Below, in pieces: positions 35,969-45,899 of a DNA stretch of 64,000 nt (within the stretch, counting starts at the first letter, position 1; every line of letters begins with the position of its first letter). The stretch is from Lithobates sylvaticus (lineage: Eukaryota; Chordata; Amphibia; Anura; Ranidae): contig CM053029.1 of assembly GCA_028564925.1 (NCBI GenBank), positions 190,894,940 through 190,958,939 on the forward strand. The letters are read 5' to 3'. The notes beneath the pieces were generated by a model. It was given only the letters and a program-made list of their open reading frames with translations. It was not told the origin of the DNA and searched no databases. A program made the position numbers and the translations under genes.

Positions 35969-36825
35969 CAGTCATGGCCAAAAATATTGGCACCCCTGCA
36001 TTTCTGTCAGATAATGCACCACTTTGCCCAGAAAGGTGTTGCAATTACGAATGTTTAGGCATTTGCATGTTTATTCCTTTTGTTTGTATTGGTATGACAC
36101 AAAAATGCGGAGAAACAAAAAGCCAAAACTGACACATTCCATGCAAAACTGCAAAATAGACTGGACAAAATTATTGGCACTTTCCCAAAATTGTAAGAAA
36201 TAATAGCATTCCAAGTTTGTGATGCTCCTGTAATTTGTAATTCTATTCACCTGTATCAATTAACAGGTGCTGATAATATAGAAATCACACCGGCAATCGA
36301 CTAAAATGGTGAAAATTTTACTCAACCTTACTGTTGTGTCTTTGTGTGCCACACGGAACATGGAGACGAGAGAGCAGCAAAGAATTGTCTAAGGATTTGA
36401 GAACAAAAATTGTAGAAAAGCATTGAGAATCTAAAGGTTACAAATCCTTCTTCAGAGATCTTAAGGTTCCTGTGTCCCCTGTGCGCAACATTGTCAAGAA
36501 GTTTACAGCCCATGGCACTGTAGCTAATCTCCGTGGACGAAAGAAAAAAATTTATCAAAGATTGCAGCAAAGGATTGTTCGAATGGAGGATAAAGAACCT
36601 CAATCAACTTCCAGACAAATTCAAGCTGACCTTCAGGCACAGGGTAGAACTGTGTCAGCTCACGCTATACGTGGAAACAAAAAAAAGACAGATTGAAGTT
36701 GGCCAAAACTTACCTCAGGAAGCCAAAATCCTTTTGGGAGAATGTGCTGTGGACAGACGAAACAAAATTACAGCTTTTTGGTAAAGCCCATCATTCTACA
36801 GTTTTCAGTAAAGGAAATGAGGCCT
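35969..36825 (+). pseudogene. Tc1-like transposon, left half only
   Basis: Left end CAGTCATGGCCAAAAATATT preceded by TA (35967-35968), a Tc1 terminal repeat type I recognise. The transposase starts near 36306 and is broken by stops and frame changes; readable words include SVPVRNIVKKF-like HTH sequence near 36475 and ENVLWTDETKLQLFGKAHH near 36740-36790, with the first catalytic Asp. The copy stops at the TTAA element beginning at 36826; the second half, with the other catalytic residues and the right end, is not found beyond it. Confidence 0.8.
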
Positions 36826-36949
36826 TTAACCACCTCCAATACTGGGCACTTTCACACCCTTCCTTCCCAGACCAATTTTCAGCTTTCAGTGCTCTCGCAC
36901 TTTCAGTGACAATTACTCAGTCATGCTACACTGTACCCAAATTACATTT

Positions 36950-37940
36950 TTAACCACTTCCCTACCGCCCACTGTCATATGACGCCCACAAGGTGGATCT
37001 CCCATCCTGGGTGGGCGTCATATGACGTCCTCCCATTCCCGCCCGCCTAGGGGGCGCGCGCGCGCCCGCGGCGTCGCTCGGGACCCGGTGCGAGTGCCCG
37101 GCGGCCGCGATGTCCGCCAGGCACCCGCGATTGCCCGTTAAAACAACGGGACCGTGTGGGACCATGGAGCTGTGTGTGTAAACACACAGCTCCACGTCCT
37201 GTCAGTGGAGAGGAGACCGATCATGTGATCCCAGTACGGAGGAACACCGATCGGTCTCCTCCCCTTGTCAGTCCCCTCCCCCCACAGTTAGAATCACTAC
37301 CTTAGGGAACACATTAACCCCTGCAGCGCCCCCTAGTGTTAACCCCTTCCCTGCCAGTCACATTTACACAGTAATCACTGCAATTTTATAGCAACGATCG
37401 CTGTGTAAATGTGAATGGTCCCAAAAATGTGTCAAAAGTGTCCGAAGTGTCCACCGCAATGTCGTAGTCACGAAAAAAAAAATCGCAGATCGCCGCCATT
37501 ACTAGTAAAAAAAAAAAAAAAAATGCACTAAATCTATCCCCTATTTTGTAGACGCTATAACTTTTGCGCAAACCGATCTATATACGCTTATTGCGATTTT
37601 TTTTTTTTACCAAAAATATGTAGAAGAATACGTATCGGCCTAAACTGAGGAAAAAATAGTTTTTTTTTTTTAAAAAATGGGATATTTATTATAGCAAAAA
37701 GTAAAAAATATTGTTTTTTTTTTCAAAATTTTTTTGTTTATAGCGCAAAAAATTAAAACCGCAGAGGTGATCAAATGCCACCAAAAGAAAGCTCTATTTG
37801 TGGGAAAAAAAGGACGTCAATTTTGTTTGGGTGTAACGTCGCACGACTGCAAAATTGTTAGTTAAAGCGACGCAGTGCCGAATCGCAAAAAGTGCTCTGG
37901 TAAGGAAGGGTGTAAAATGGCCTGGTGCTGAAGTGGTTAA
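36950..37940. mobile_element. TTAA element nested in another TTAA element
   Basis: TTAA-CCACTTCCCTACCGCCC at the left (36950-36953) and GCTGAAGTGG-TTAA at the right (37937-37940). The right half is family A inverted (GAAAGCTCTATTTGTG). Near the left, TCATATGACGCC and GGCGTCATATGACG form an inverted pair, followed by GCGCGCGC-rich sequence. No gene. Confidence 0.9.
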
Positions 37941-38214
37941 TAATTTTGTTCACACAAATTGTGGTATTTAATCACCCCTGATGTTTCTAACACATAGCAT
38001 GCACATGGCAAAAATGATGCCCCAAAATACATTCTGCTACTCCTCCTGAATATGGTGATACCACATGTGTGAGACTTTAACACAGCCTAGCCACATACAG
38101 AGGCCCAACATGCAGGGAGCACCGTCAGGCATAAATGTCTCACTTAATTTCCTTTCTTGAGTCCCTATCTCATTTTTGAAGGCCTTGGAGCACCAGGACA
38201 ATGAAATTGGATGT

Positions 38215-38340
38215 GGCAGATGATCACAGACAGAGTTGCGCATATGATCACGGATAGATGTGGACATATGATCACGGACAGATGTGGGCAGATGATCACA
38301 GACAGATGTGGGCAGATGATCACGGACAGATGTTCAGTGT
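38215..38340. repeat. 24-bp minisatellite (GATCACGGACAGATGTGGGC)
   Basis: About five units of GATCACGGACAGATGTGGGC plus AGAT, at the right edge of the outer family A copy. Confidence 0.85.
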
Positions 38341-38686
38341 GGCAGGTGTTTACTTGGACAGATTTGGGCCTTGCTGTGCAAATCGCATGCGATATCTGTG
38401 TGGTGCGATTTGAGCCATTCATTTTGTATGGCTCAAACCTCACCACATTGGCACCAAATTGCTGCATGACTCTTTTTTTTCTTGCCGTTCCAGAATCGGA
38501 TCACGTGGGTATTCACACCCATACAATCTAATTCAGGCAGTCGCACTACATTTTGCGAGCTGTTTTGGGGTGTCATTAATTTAACATTGACACCTGCAGC
38601 AGATTGAATGAACGCCATGTGATTTCAATGCGGTGTGGGAAATGTACAGGATTTGCTGCGTTTCCTGCATCGCATATATGTGAACT
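38341..38686. repeat. Unclassified MITE-like sequence
   Basis: Contains AAATCGCATGCGATATC and ends with ATATGTGAACTGAGGCTG, a style shared by the short repeats near 34390 and 60470. Ends not defined. Confidence 0.35.
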
Positions 38687-38988
38687 GAGGCTGAAGTTGA
38701 TGTGTTGAAAGCAGAAAAAATTGGCAAGCATAAGGATTTGAGTAACTTTGACAAAGGCCAAGTTGTAATGAGTAGACAACTGGGTCAGAGCAACTTCAAA
38801 ACTGTCCTTGTGGGATGTTTCTGGTCTGCAGTGGTCGGGTTCTACCAAAAGTAGTCCAAGGAAGGAAAGCAGTGACGGGGCAAGTCTCACTAAAGGGTAT
38901 GGGGAGCGAAGGCTGAACCGTGTAGTCTGATCGAATCGAAGAGCTATAGCTCAAATTGCTGAAAAAGTTTATGCTGCTTCTGACAAAA
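38687..38988 (+). pseudogene. Tc1-like transposase, left part (interrupted)
   Basis: Translates in pieces as [20 protein letters not shown], then [13 protein letters not shown] and IAEKVYAASD: the N-terminal helix-turn-helix of a Tc1-like family distinct from Frog Prince. Several stops are present after the VVGFYQK stretch. The reading breaks at a MITE that starts near 38989 and resumes at about 42391. Confidence 0.75.
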
Positions 38989-39126
38989 AGGGGAAGAGTT
39001 GCTAAACCGGCTGCAGCTGTGCATAGTAACCAATCAGCTTCTAGAATTGTCGAAACCTAACTGTACAAGCTGAAGTTAGAAACTGATTGGTTACTATGTA
39101 TAGCTGCACTAGATTCCGCGTGCACC

Positions 39127-39315
39127 TTTTTTTAAATTTTTTTATTTATAACAGAGCATGGGCCCACATGGACCACAACAATATCACTACATAGTATTAA
39201 TGTATCAACAACAAAAACAATAACATACATGAAAAATGGTACAATTGTTTACATTTATGGATATGTTTCGTGGCTGTTCCCGATATGTTAGGTTGTCATA
39301 CTCCTGTGGAACCAG
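39127..39315 (-). repeat. 3' untranslated tail of the L1
   Basis: Reads on the minus strand towards an A-rich end, with TGTATGTTATTGTTTTTGTT words typical of the 3' tail of Tx1-type L1 elements as I recall them. Confidence 0.65.
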
Positions 39316-39319
39316 CTCC

Positions 39320-41640
39320 AAAAAATTTTTTTTTAATTAGGCTTGAATGTGATCCTCTCTTTTACCTTGAGCCAATGGAGGATCCTTAGGGATGGGGAGA
39401 TGGATTCCCAGGGTTTCTTTCCGGTGACTAATCTCGCTGCTGTGTTTTGGACAATTTGAAGGCGCGCAATCTGGTAATCCGGTAATCCTATGTAGAGGGA
39501 GTTTGCATAGTCGAGACGCGAATTGATGATCGTTCCTACTACTACCGATTTTTCCTTTTCTGGGATGAAGGGGATGAGTCTGCGTAGCATGCGAAGGAGA
39601 TGGTGGGATCCGCTGATTACGGATCCTATTTGTGCCTCCATTGTCATCTCTGAATCAAAGATTACTCCGAGGCTTTTGGCTTTGTTGCTTGGAAGGATGG
39701 TCTGTCCCAAGATGGTTGGTGGTGTCCAAGGGGTCTTCGTCTTTTTCCTTGAGTTTGCGTCGAGGAGCAGTAATTCTGTTTTTGATCCATTTAGTTTGAG
39801 GGAGCTAGTGGTCATCCAGTCATCTATCAATGTGAGACATATTTTCCTAGTTCCTGGTACTGGTCTTTTTGTCCGGTGATCCGGAAATACAGTTGAGTGT
39901 CGTCCGCGTATGAGTGGAAGCACAGATCCAATTTGCTAATAATTTTAAAGAGTGGCCGGATGTAAATGTTGAACAGTACTGGTGACAATGGTGATCCTTG
40001 AGGGACTCCATAAGTGATTGCCCGGGTTTCCGAAGTGAAGGCTCCTAGTTTCACTGTTTGTGACCGGTTTCCTAAGAAGGAAGCGAACCATGGAAGATCT
40101 ACATCTGTAACTCCTGCCACTTCCTTGAGGCGGCTGAGAAGCGTGTTGTGGTCCACTGTGTCGAACGCCGCACTAAGATCCAGCAATACCAGAAGACACG
40201 ATTCTCCATCATCCGCTGCTTCTAGGGCGTCATCCCATATTTTCAGAAGTGCCGTTTCTGTGCCATGGCCTGGGCGGAAGCCTGATTGTAGCGGGTCCAA
40301 GAGCTTGTGTGTGTCCAGATGAAGTTGAAGCTGTTGTACTACTGCTTTCTCCATGATCTTGGAAATGGTGTTCAGGCTTGTTACCGGTCTGCGATTGTTC
40401 GGATCCTTGGGGTCGAGGTTGGGTTTCTTTAGTAATGGTTTGATGATGCCTTGCTTGAGGGAATTCGGAAACCAATCCTTCTTTGAACGACTGATTTACT
40501 AGGTGTGTGATAGCGGGGGCCAGAATGTCGGAGCATTCTTTCAAGAGTTTTGTGGGGATGATGTCGTTTGGTGAGGTGCTGTCTCGGAGGCTCTTGATGA
40601 CATTTTTGGTTTCATCCGTTGTGATCGGGGTAAGTGAAAAATGTGGTGCTTGTGCGCTGTGGATGTAAAATTCCTTACCTGGGTTGAGTTGAGTAGAGTT
40701 GGTTGTTGTTTTTTTTTGTTGAATTATTTTCTGAATGTTGTCTATTTTGTTGATGAAAAAATCGGATAATTTGTTGCAGTATTCTTGAGTTTCGTTTCCT
40801 AGGGGCTCAAGGCAGGTGGGGTTCATAGTCTGGGCGACTAGTTTGAAAAGTTCCCGTGGTCGGTTTAAGGCTTTTGAGAGGGTGTTTGAGACATGTTCTT
40901 TTTTTGCTGTGAAAATTGCTTTATGATATCTCTTGGTGAGTATTCTGTAATTTGTGTGATTTTCCTTTGTGGTGTTTCTTCTCCAGGCTCTTTCTGCTCT
41001 TCTCTGTTCCCGTTTCAGTAGAGTAAGCGTGCCATTAAACCATCCAGAATTTTTCTTGCGGATAGGTGCTCGATGTTTCGGGGCGACTGCGTCTGCTGTT
41101 TGTAGAAGTGCCTTGTTTATGAAGCTGAGTGTTCGTTCTGTTGAGTGGTTTTGATTTAGTGTAGCCATTTTGTATGTTAGTGTGGTTTCGAAGATTTCCG
41201 AATGTAGTTTCTTCTGCGATCTAATCCAGTGTGTTGTTGCCGCCGGGTTTGGTTTTTGCAGGGAGATGTTGGTGGCGATCTCAAATTTGATAGCGTGGTG
41301 GTCTGACCATGGTAGCGCTATGTTGTCTCGAATGCTGATGTCCGTATTTTGATTGAAGATGAGGTCCAGGATGTGACCCGACCCATGTGTGGGAGCCTTT
41401 ACTAGTTGTTGAAGCCCTAGGTCTTCCAGTTGATTGATGCAGGTGGTGGCGATGGGGTCTTCGGTGGAGTTCGCCCAGAGGTTGAAATCTCCGAGTACCA
41501 GAACCTTGTTTTTCAGGGTGTGTGCCGAGATGAATTCCGTGAGTGGTATCGGTAGACTTGTCTTTGGTCCTGGTGGTCTGTAGCATAGCAGCATGTGGAT
41601 GGTTTCTTGTGGTGTGGTTTGCATCTGTAGAGTAAGTGTC
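39320..41640 (-). pseudogene. CR1/L2-like LINE segment: endonuclease and reverse transcriptase
   Basis: Minus-strand frames cover the later part of the AP endonuclease (MLLCYRPPG, VLVLGDFNLW, DLIFNQNTD, SDHHAIKFEI; 41624 down to about 41280), a linker, and the reverse transcriptase (LQSGFRPGHGTETALL, LLVLLDLSAAFDTVDH, GVPQGSPLSPVLFNIYI, YADDTQLYFRI; about 40320-39900). The thumb region ends with RLQIVQNTAARLVTG and HWLKVKERITFK at 39333. Motifs fit the Jockey superfamily (CR1/L2/Rex1 group). Shifts occur near 40480-40300 and near 39870. The start of the endonuclease and the last part of the protein are missing; the segment ends in a short A run inside the L1. Confidence 0.85.
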
Positions 41641-42361
41641 TCTTATTAATGTCATCTATTTTCTTAAGCCAGAGTTGTATCGTCGGCGGGGTCGTTGATT
41701 TCCAGTACAGGGGAATGCAAGATTTGGCTGCGTCTACTAAATGGCGTATTATGGACTTTTTGTATGAGCGGATAGGGATGTCATTTTGATGAAGGAGGAA
41801 AAAAGCCGGGTCGTTTGGGATTATCCTATCTGTGAATTGTTGGGTTATTCTGCGAACCTCTCCCCAGAAGTTCTGGAGCCGAGGGCAGTCCCAGAAGATA
41901 TGTAGGAGTGTGCCTTTTTCTCTTTGGCAGCGCCAGCAAAGGTCTGACGTTGTCGGAAAGATTTTGTGTAGTATGGTCGGGGTCCTGTACCAGCGCGTGA
42001 GTATTTTGTAGCCTGTCTCTTGAATTTTTAGGCATATGGACGATTTGTGTGTGAATGTCAGTATCTTTTGTTTCTGGTGATCAGTAAAAGAACAGTTCAG
42101 GTCTCTTTCCCATTTGTCAAAGCTGGGAATGTGGTAGTCTATCGGGGGGGTTATGAGCATCTTGTACGTGAGGGAGAGTGTGTGTAGGATTGGACCTGAG
42201 TCCGAGCAAATGTCCTCTAGGGTCGTGTGTGATTGAGTTGTGTCATTGGGAGGTGGTAGGGTATTTAGGAAGTGATTCAATTGTCTGGCCCTAAAGAAGT
42301 CTAAACAGTATTGTCCTGCTGGGTTCATAAGGTCTGGGATTGTTTTCCAGCGCCCTCCGGA
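41640..42361 (-). pseudogene. L1-Tx1 ORF2 C-terminal region
   Basis: About 240 open codons on the minus strand: DICSDSGPILHTLSLTYKML, PSFDKWERDLNCSF, ICLKIQETGYKILTRWYRTP, LCWRCQREKGTLLHIFWDCP and QLWLKKIDDINK. The CWRC...H...WDCP motif is typical of L1 ORF2 after the reverse transcriptase. The 5' end is truncated at 42361 and the frame runs into CR1/L2 sequence near 41640. Confidence 0.88.
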
Positions 42362-42390
42362 GCGTGCACCAGTTTTAATAAATCTCCTCC

Positions 42391-42870
42391 AAAGCGTCAG
42401 AGCACAAAGCACATTACAGTTTGTTGTGCATGGGGCTGTGTAGCAATAAACTGGTCAGGGTGCCCATGGTGACCCGTGTCCACAGCCAAAAGTGCCTACA
42501 ATGGGTACATGAGTGTCAGGACTGGACCATGGAGCAATGGAGGAAGGTGGCCTGGTCTGATAAATTCAGGAATGGTTTTCAGGAACACAATGGGCTTGAG
42601 GTGTTAACTTGGCCTCCAAATTCTCTAAATCTCAATCCAATCGAGCATCTGTGGGATGTGCTGGAAAAACAAGTTTGATCTATAGAGGCCTACCTTGCAA
42701 CTTACATGACTTAAAGAATCTGCTACTGGTGGCTTAGTGTCACAGCATACCTTCAGAGGTCTAGTGGAGTCCAGGCTTCAGTGGGTTATGGGTGGTCATA
42801 ATATACCTGATCGGAGTAGGATGCCCGCTCTAACTAGAACAAACTATATGATGTCTGCATATAGTCCATT
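42391..42870 (+). pseudogene. Tc1-like transposase, right part
   Basis: Continues the element of 38687-38988: SEHKAHYSLLCMGL, LVRVPMVTRVHSQKCLQWV, QDWTMEQWRKVAWSDKF, then directly [20 protein letters not shown] with the catalytic Glu. The stretch with the second catalytic Asp (normally QDNAPCHT-like) is deleted between SDKF and EVLTW (about 42575-42600). The right terminal repeat is not clear. Confidence 0.78.
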
Positions 42871-43704
42871 TTAAATAGGCTACATGTGTCAGAAGGGGTG
42901 GTAGGATATGCAAGGGTTCTTCAAAGTTCGATATGTTTCGCAGCCATCTTCACTACAGCGTGACAACTCTTGTACTAAACTGCAAGGTTACCCAGATTGC
43001 CAGCCTGACTAGTCACATGACATTCTTAGACACAACTAATTACTTACTACTCCTCCCACTCTCACTGGTTCCAACAAAAATATAAAATTGCGAAAACCTT
43101 TTGAAAACCACTCGTATAAAATTTTTCAGGGCTGGACTAGACTGCTCAGTAGCTGCTTTCTCATTGCAAAAAAGTAGGTGTCCTTGTTCACAACCCATAG
43201 AGAGTTGTATCAGTATCTCATTATTTTAAACAAAATCCTACTTTTCGATTGGAATCTGGTTTGCAGCATCATGGATTTAGCTATGTGTAGGTGACTAGCA
43301 CAATCGAATAGCATTGCATATCTCTGGCACGGCGCCTGTGTGGTTTCCGTCTGCCTGGCCTATTTTCATCTTTCTTCTTGGCAGCTTGGCCAGTCACAAT
43401 CATAGAAGTGCACGCAGCAGGCAAAACGTTTTCATTATTAAGGACTTCAAGTGAACCAAATTGACCTTTAGTCAAAATGTAATTTAATTTTCAATGTAAT
43501 CCTTCTGCTGACTGTGGTTTAGTGTCGAAAAGAATTGCAAAGCGTTAGGGTGGCATGCGTCTACTCACAATTTCACTGCAACCTTCTGCAGATTGCTTCT
43601 GGAACTTTAAAGCAAAACTATCACTCCAAAAAATGATCATGATGTTTCCCTGATTGCAGGATCCCTTACCTTTTCCTCTTGCGACATTCCGCAATGTGCA
43701 CCCT
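42871..43704. other. Intron 3 sequence, nothing recognised
   Basis: No supported feature. The short minus-strand frame at 43281-43475 shows no known motif. Confidence 0.4.
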
Positions 43705-44035
43705 ACACATACAGATACGCCTCATTTAACGACTTGCCTGTTTAATGACCACTCTGACTTACGACCAGCTCTCCCCACTTAAACAACGCGCTATACATCA
43801 TTGTATTGAACAGTACACAATTTTCGTTTGTGTTCTGTACTTATGCAAATTAAAACAACATTATTGAGCAGAAGTTTTGTGTTTAGACCTTTTTTTCACA
43901 ATACAGTACAGTACATTATTTAAGAATGCTTAAAATATTGATTACTTGTGGCTCCCCGTTTAACAACCAATTCGTTTAACGACCTGGCCGTTGGAATGGA
44001 ACCTGGTCGTTAAGTGAGGAGTAATAAGTGTCTGC
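43705..44035. mobile_element. MITE, TACGCCTCATTTAACGAC family
   Basis: Ends ACAGATACGCCTCATTTAAC and GTTAAGTGAGGAGTAATAA are inverted. Interior words GACTTACGACC and CCGTTTAACAACC mark a repeat I know from several vertebrates. A related end (ACAGGTACTCCTCACTTAAC) is found at 44535-44564. No gene. Confidence 0.6.
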
Positions 44036-44185
44036 TGCGCTAGATAAACCTTAATTGCATATAAATTATAAACATTCAAGCAGCCAGCACAATGTTGGTG
44101 AACAGCAATAAAACAATATAAAAAAATAGGTGCAGCGCTTGAAAAATGTTCATAGACCCTCCGATCCTCAAATGTTGGTTGTAGT

Positions 44186-44321
44186 CACACAGCCCATAGG
44201 ATATAGTGGAAGAGTGAAGGAGAGAGGATAACCACCATCGGCATCCAGACACACTGCCTTTTACCCTCCTCCTTGGACCCTTATTACAGGGGTCAGATGA
44301 CCATTGAATGGGAAAGGAACC
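44186..44321 (+). repeat. Extra copy of palindrome segment X
   Basis: GGATATAGTGGAAGAGTGAA...GGAAAGGAACCCT matches 50149-50270 in the same orientation and 51975-52098 inverted. It is joined directly to a Tc1 terminal repeat piece at 44322. Confidence 0.8.
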
Positions 44322-44420
44322 CTGAGGAAGATAATAAATTTAGTCCATTTTGGAATAGAGCTGTAACAGAACAAAATGTGAAAAAAGTGAAGTGCTGTGA
44401 ATACTTTGCGGATGCAGTGT
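44322..44420. repeat. Detached Tc1 terminal-repeat piece
   Basis: Matches, in reverse complement, the first 100 bp of the Tc1 element at 52241-53848 (GCTGTAACAGAACAAAATGT, GTGCTGTGAATACTTT, then GGATGCAGTGTA). No transposase is attached. It is part of the left palindrome arm. Confidence 0.85.
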
Positions 44421-44572
44421 ACTTAGCAACTTCTAGTTGCCAAATGCGGTATTTTCTGTTTTAAATCAATGAATAACACTCATCCAGCACTGGAAATAGC
44501 CTAAATTTGCTCCATTCCCATAGAACAAATGTAATACAGGTACTCCTCACTTAACCCATGGGCTAACATTCC

Positions 44573-44780
44573 GGAGTCATTAACCATATAAAACACAAGC
44601 ACAACTCAATATTTTATAACCACAACTTTATTGTTGGATTTTTTATGGCCCTGGTGTCGGTCAAGGGGTAACCTTTAAATTAAATCTCATTTTAGCCAAC
44701 TCGGCTATAACTCAATAAATTAAATTCTTTTACTTACACGCTGTCCATCCAGCCAAAGCTGGACGACTACTCCCCCACTA
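44573..44780 (-). repeat. Ngaro terminal repeat B2
   Basis: CTAACATTCCGGAGTCATTA...GACTACTCC, nearly identical to B1 at 45062-45272. Confidence 0.9.
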
Positions 44781-44844
44781 ACCAACACCATGACTTTTAA
44801 ATAATTTGAAAATAAATAATAATAAAACAATGGGAGGGTGGGCG

Positions 44845-45061
44845 GGGGTCCCGGTCTTGCTTCCAGGATAAGGTAAACGGCCGGACTGTTCCTCCTTAAA
44901 TGTCCCCGAATTCGCGGGCTTTCAGCTCGCCCGCCGCTGTCCACCAACCAGGCGCTGTTGCTAGCCTGTTGTATCCTCCAATAGCAACCTGTGGATTACA
45001 GCACAGTGTTCCCCTCATGCTCTCCCATGTTTGCCCTGCATATAGCAGGGCTTGCCATGGG
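44845..45061 (-). repeat. Ngaro repeat A2
   Basis: GGGGTCCCGGTCTTGCTTCC...GCTTGCCATGGG, nearly identical to A1 at 49932-50148. Confidence 0.9.
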
Positions 45062-45272
45062 CTAACATTCCGGAGTCATTAACCATATAAAACACAAGCA
45101 CAACTCAATATTTTATAACCACAACTTTATTGTTGGATTTTTTATGGCCCTGGTGTCGCTCAAGGGGTAACCTTTAAATTAAATCTCATTTTAGCCAACT
45201 CGGCTATAACTCAATAAATTCAATTCTTTTACTTAGACGCTGTCCATCCAGCCAAAGCTGGACGACTACTCC
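45062..45272 (-). repeat. Ngaro repeat B1
   Basis: Second copy of the B repeat, joined directly to A2 through CCATGGG (45055-45061). Confidence 0.9.
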
Positions 45273-45895
45273 CCACTGACCGAAAACGGGGGCGACGCTC
45301 CTGGTTGAGGTCCCCCCACCACCATGGCACTCTCAATCAAGGCCTGCAGGCCCATGTTAAAAATATCCAGACCTATAGAAGACAAATGGACCTGGTCCTG
45401 CCTAAAAAGCCCCGGAAAAAACCCTTCCAGCTCAAAATGGCGAAATGACACACCACCTAAAGAAATTATTAAATTAGTTATGGTTCTATTCAGCCGTCTC
45501 CTGATTTTATCCATGTAGAATAGGTTACCACACGGGGACCACAGAAGCCGTGGGATCATTTCTGAAAAAGCCAAGGTAGCACCCGGGAACAGAAGCTTAA
45601 AGTCGTGTATATCCTTTTTGATCTCGCACAGTAGTTCCCAGGTTCTGACCTTGCCCACATCGTTAGCCCCCAAATGAATAACCAGAATCTTAGGAGGCGG
45701 CCAGATAGAAGCCAAATAGATCAGATGTCCTCTAAGATTACGCCATCTTAGACCCCGAATGCCTGACCAAAAAACTGTAAATTTATCGTCCAATCCTAAA
45801 TTACTGGAGTAAATCCTAGAAGAAGCCTGCTTACCAGCCCAGAAAATGTAGGAGTGGCCTACGATCCAAATTGCCTCAGTAGCTGGATCTGAAAT
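45266..45895 (-). CDS. Ngaro SGNH/GDSL hydrolase-like frame
   Basis: An open frame of roughly 200 codons downstream of the recombinase. It has LVIHLGANDVG (GxND block of SGNH hydrolases) and DQVHLSSIGLDIF (DxxH block near the C-terminus). An SGNH-like hydrolase module is known from some vertebrate and echinoderm Ngaro elements; its role there, and its substrate, are not established. The precise start is not decided here. A fossil of a mobile element, not a host gene. Confidence 0.7.
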   Translation of the reverse strand: MSDPATEAIWIVGHSYIFWAGKQASSRIYSSNLGLDDKFTVFWSGIRGLRWRNLRGHLIYLASIWPPPKILVIHLGANDVGKVRTWELLCEIKKDIHDFKLLFPGATLAFSEMIPRLLWSPCGNLFYMDKIRRRLNRTITNLIISLGGVSFRHFELEGFFPGLFRQDQVHLSSIGLDIFNMGLQALIESAMVVGGPQPGASPPFSVSGE

Positions 45896-45899
45896 AAAA

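Larger units (their letters stand above)
36826..38340. mobile_element. TTAA element, family A (outer copy), interrupted
   Basis: Begins TTAA-CCACCTCCAATACTGGG (TTAA 36826-36829), inserted in the Tc1 fragment. After about 125 bp it is interrupted by another TTAA element (36950-37940) and resumes with TAATTTTGTTCACACAAATT. It then carries CATGCAGGGAGCACCGTC words and ends in a 24-bp minisatellite (38215-38340). The right terminus is not visible. Confidence 0.65.
39127..42361 (-). mobile_element. L1 (Tx1 clade) LINE, 5'-truncated, with 9-bp target duplication
   Basis: Minus-strand LINE. The 3' tail (39127-39315) ends in an A-rich stretch (T-rich on the plus strand from 39127). The coding part 41640-42361 is the ORF2 C-terminus. 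Both flanks carry GCGTGCACC (39118-39126 and 42362-42370), a perfect target duplication as left by target-primed reverse transcription. A CR1/L2-like LINE segment lies between tail and coding part. Confidence 0.82.
38989..42390. mobile_element. MITE (GCTGCAGCTGTGCATAGTAA family), split by an L1
   Basis: The left portion 38989-39126 has GTGCATAGTAACCAATCAGC and GCTGATTGG-type inverted partners (ACTGATTGGTTACTATG). The right portion 42362-42390 has CCAGTTTTAATAAATCTCC, the known end of this MITE type as I recall it. Everything between (39127-42361) is a LINE insertion. The MITE itself sits in a Tc1-like element. Confidence 0.7.
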
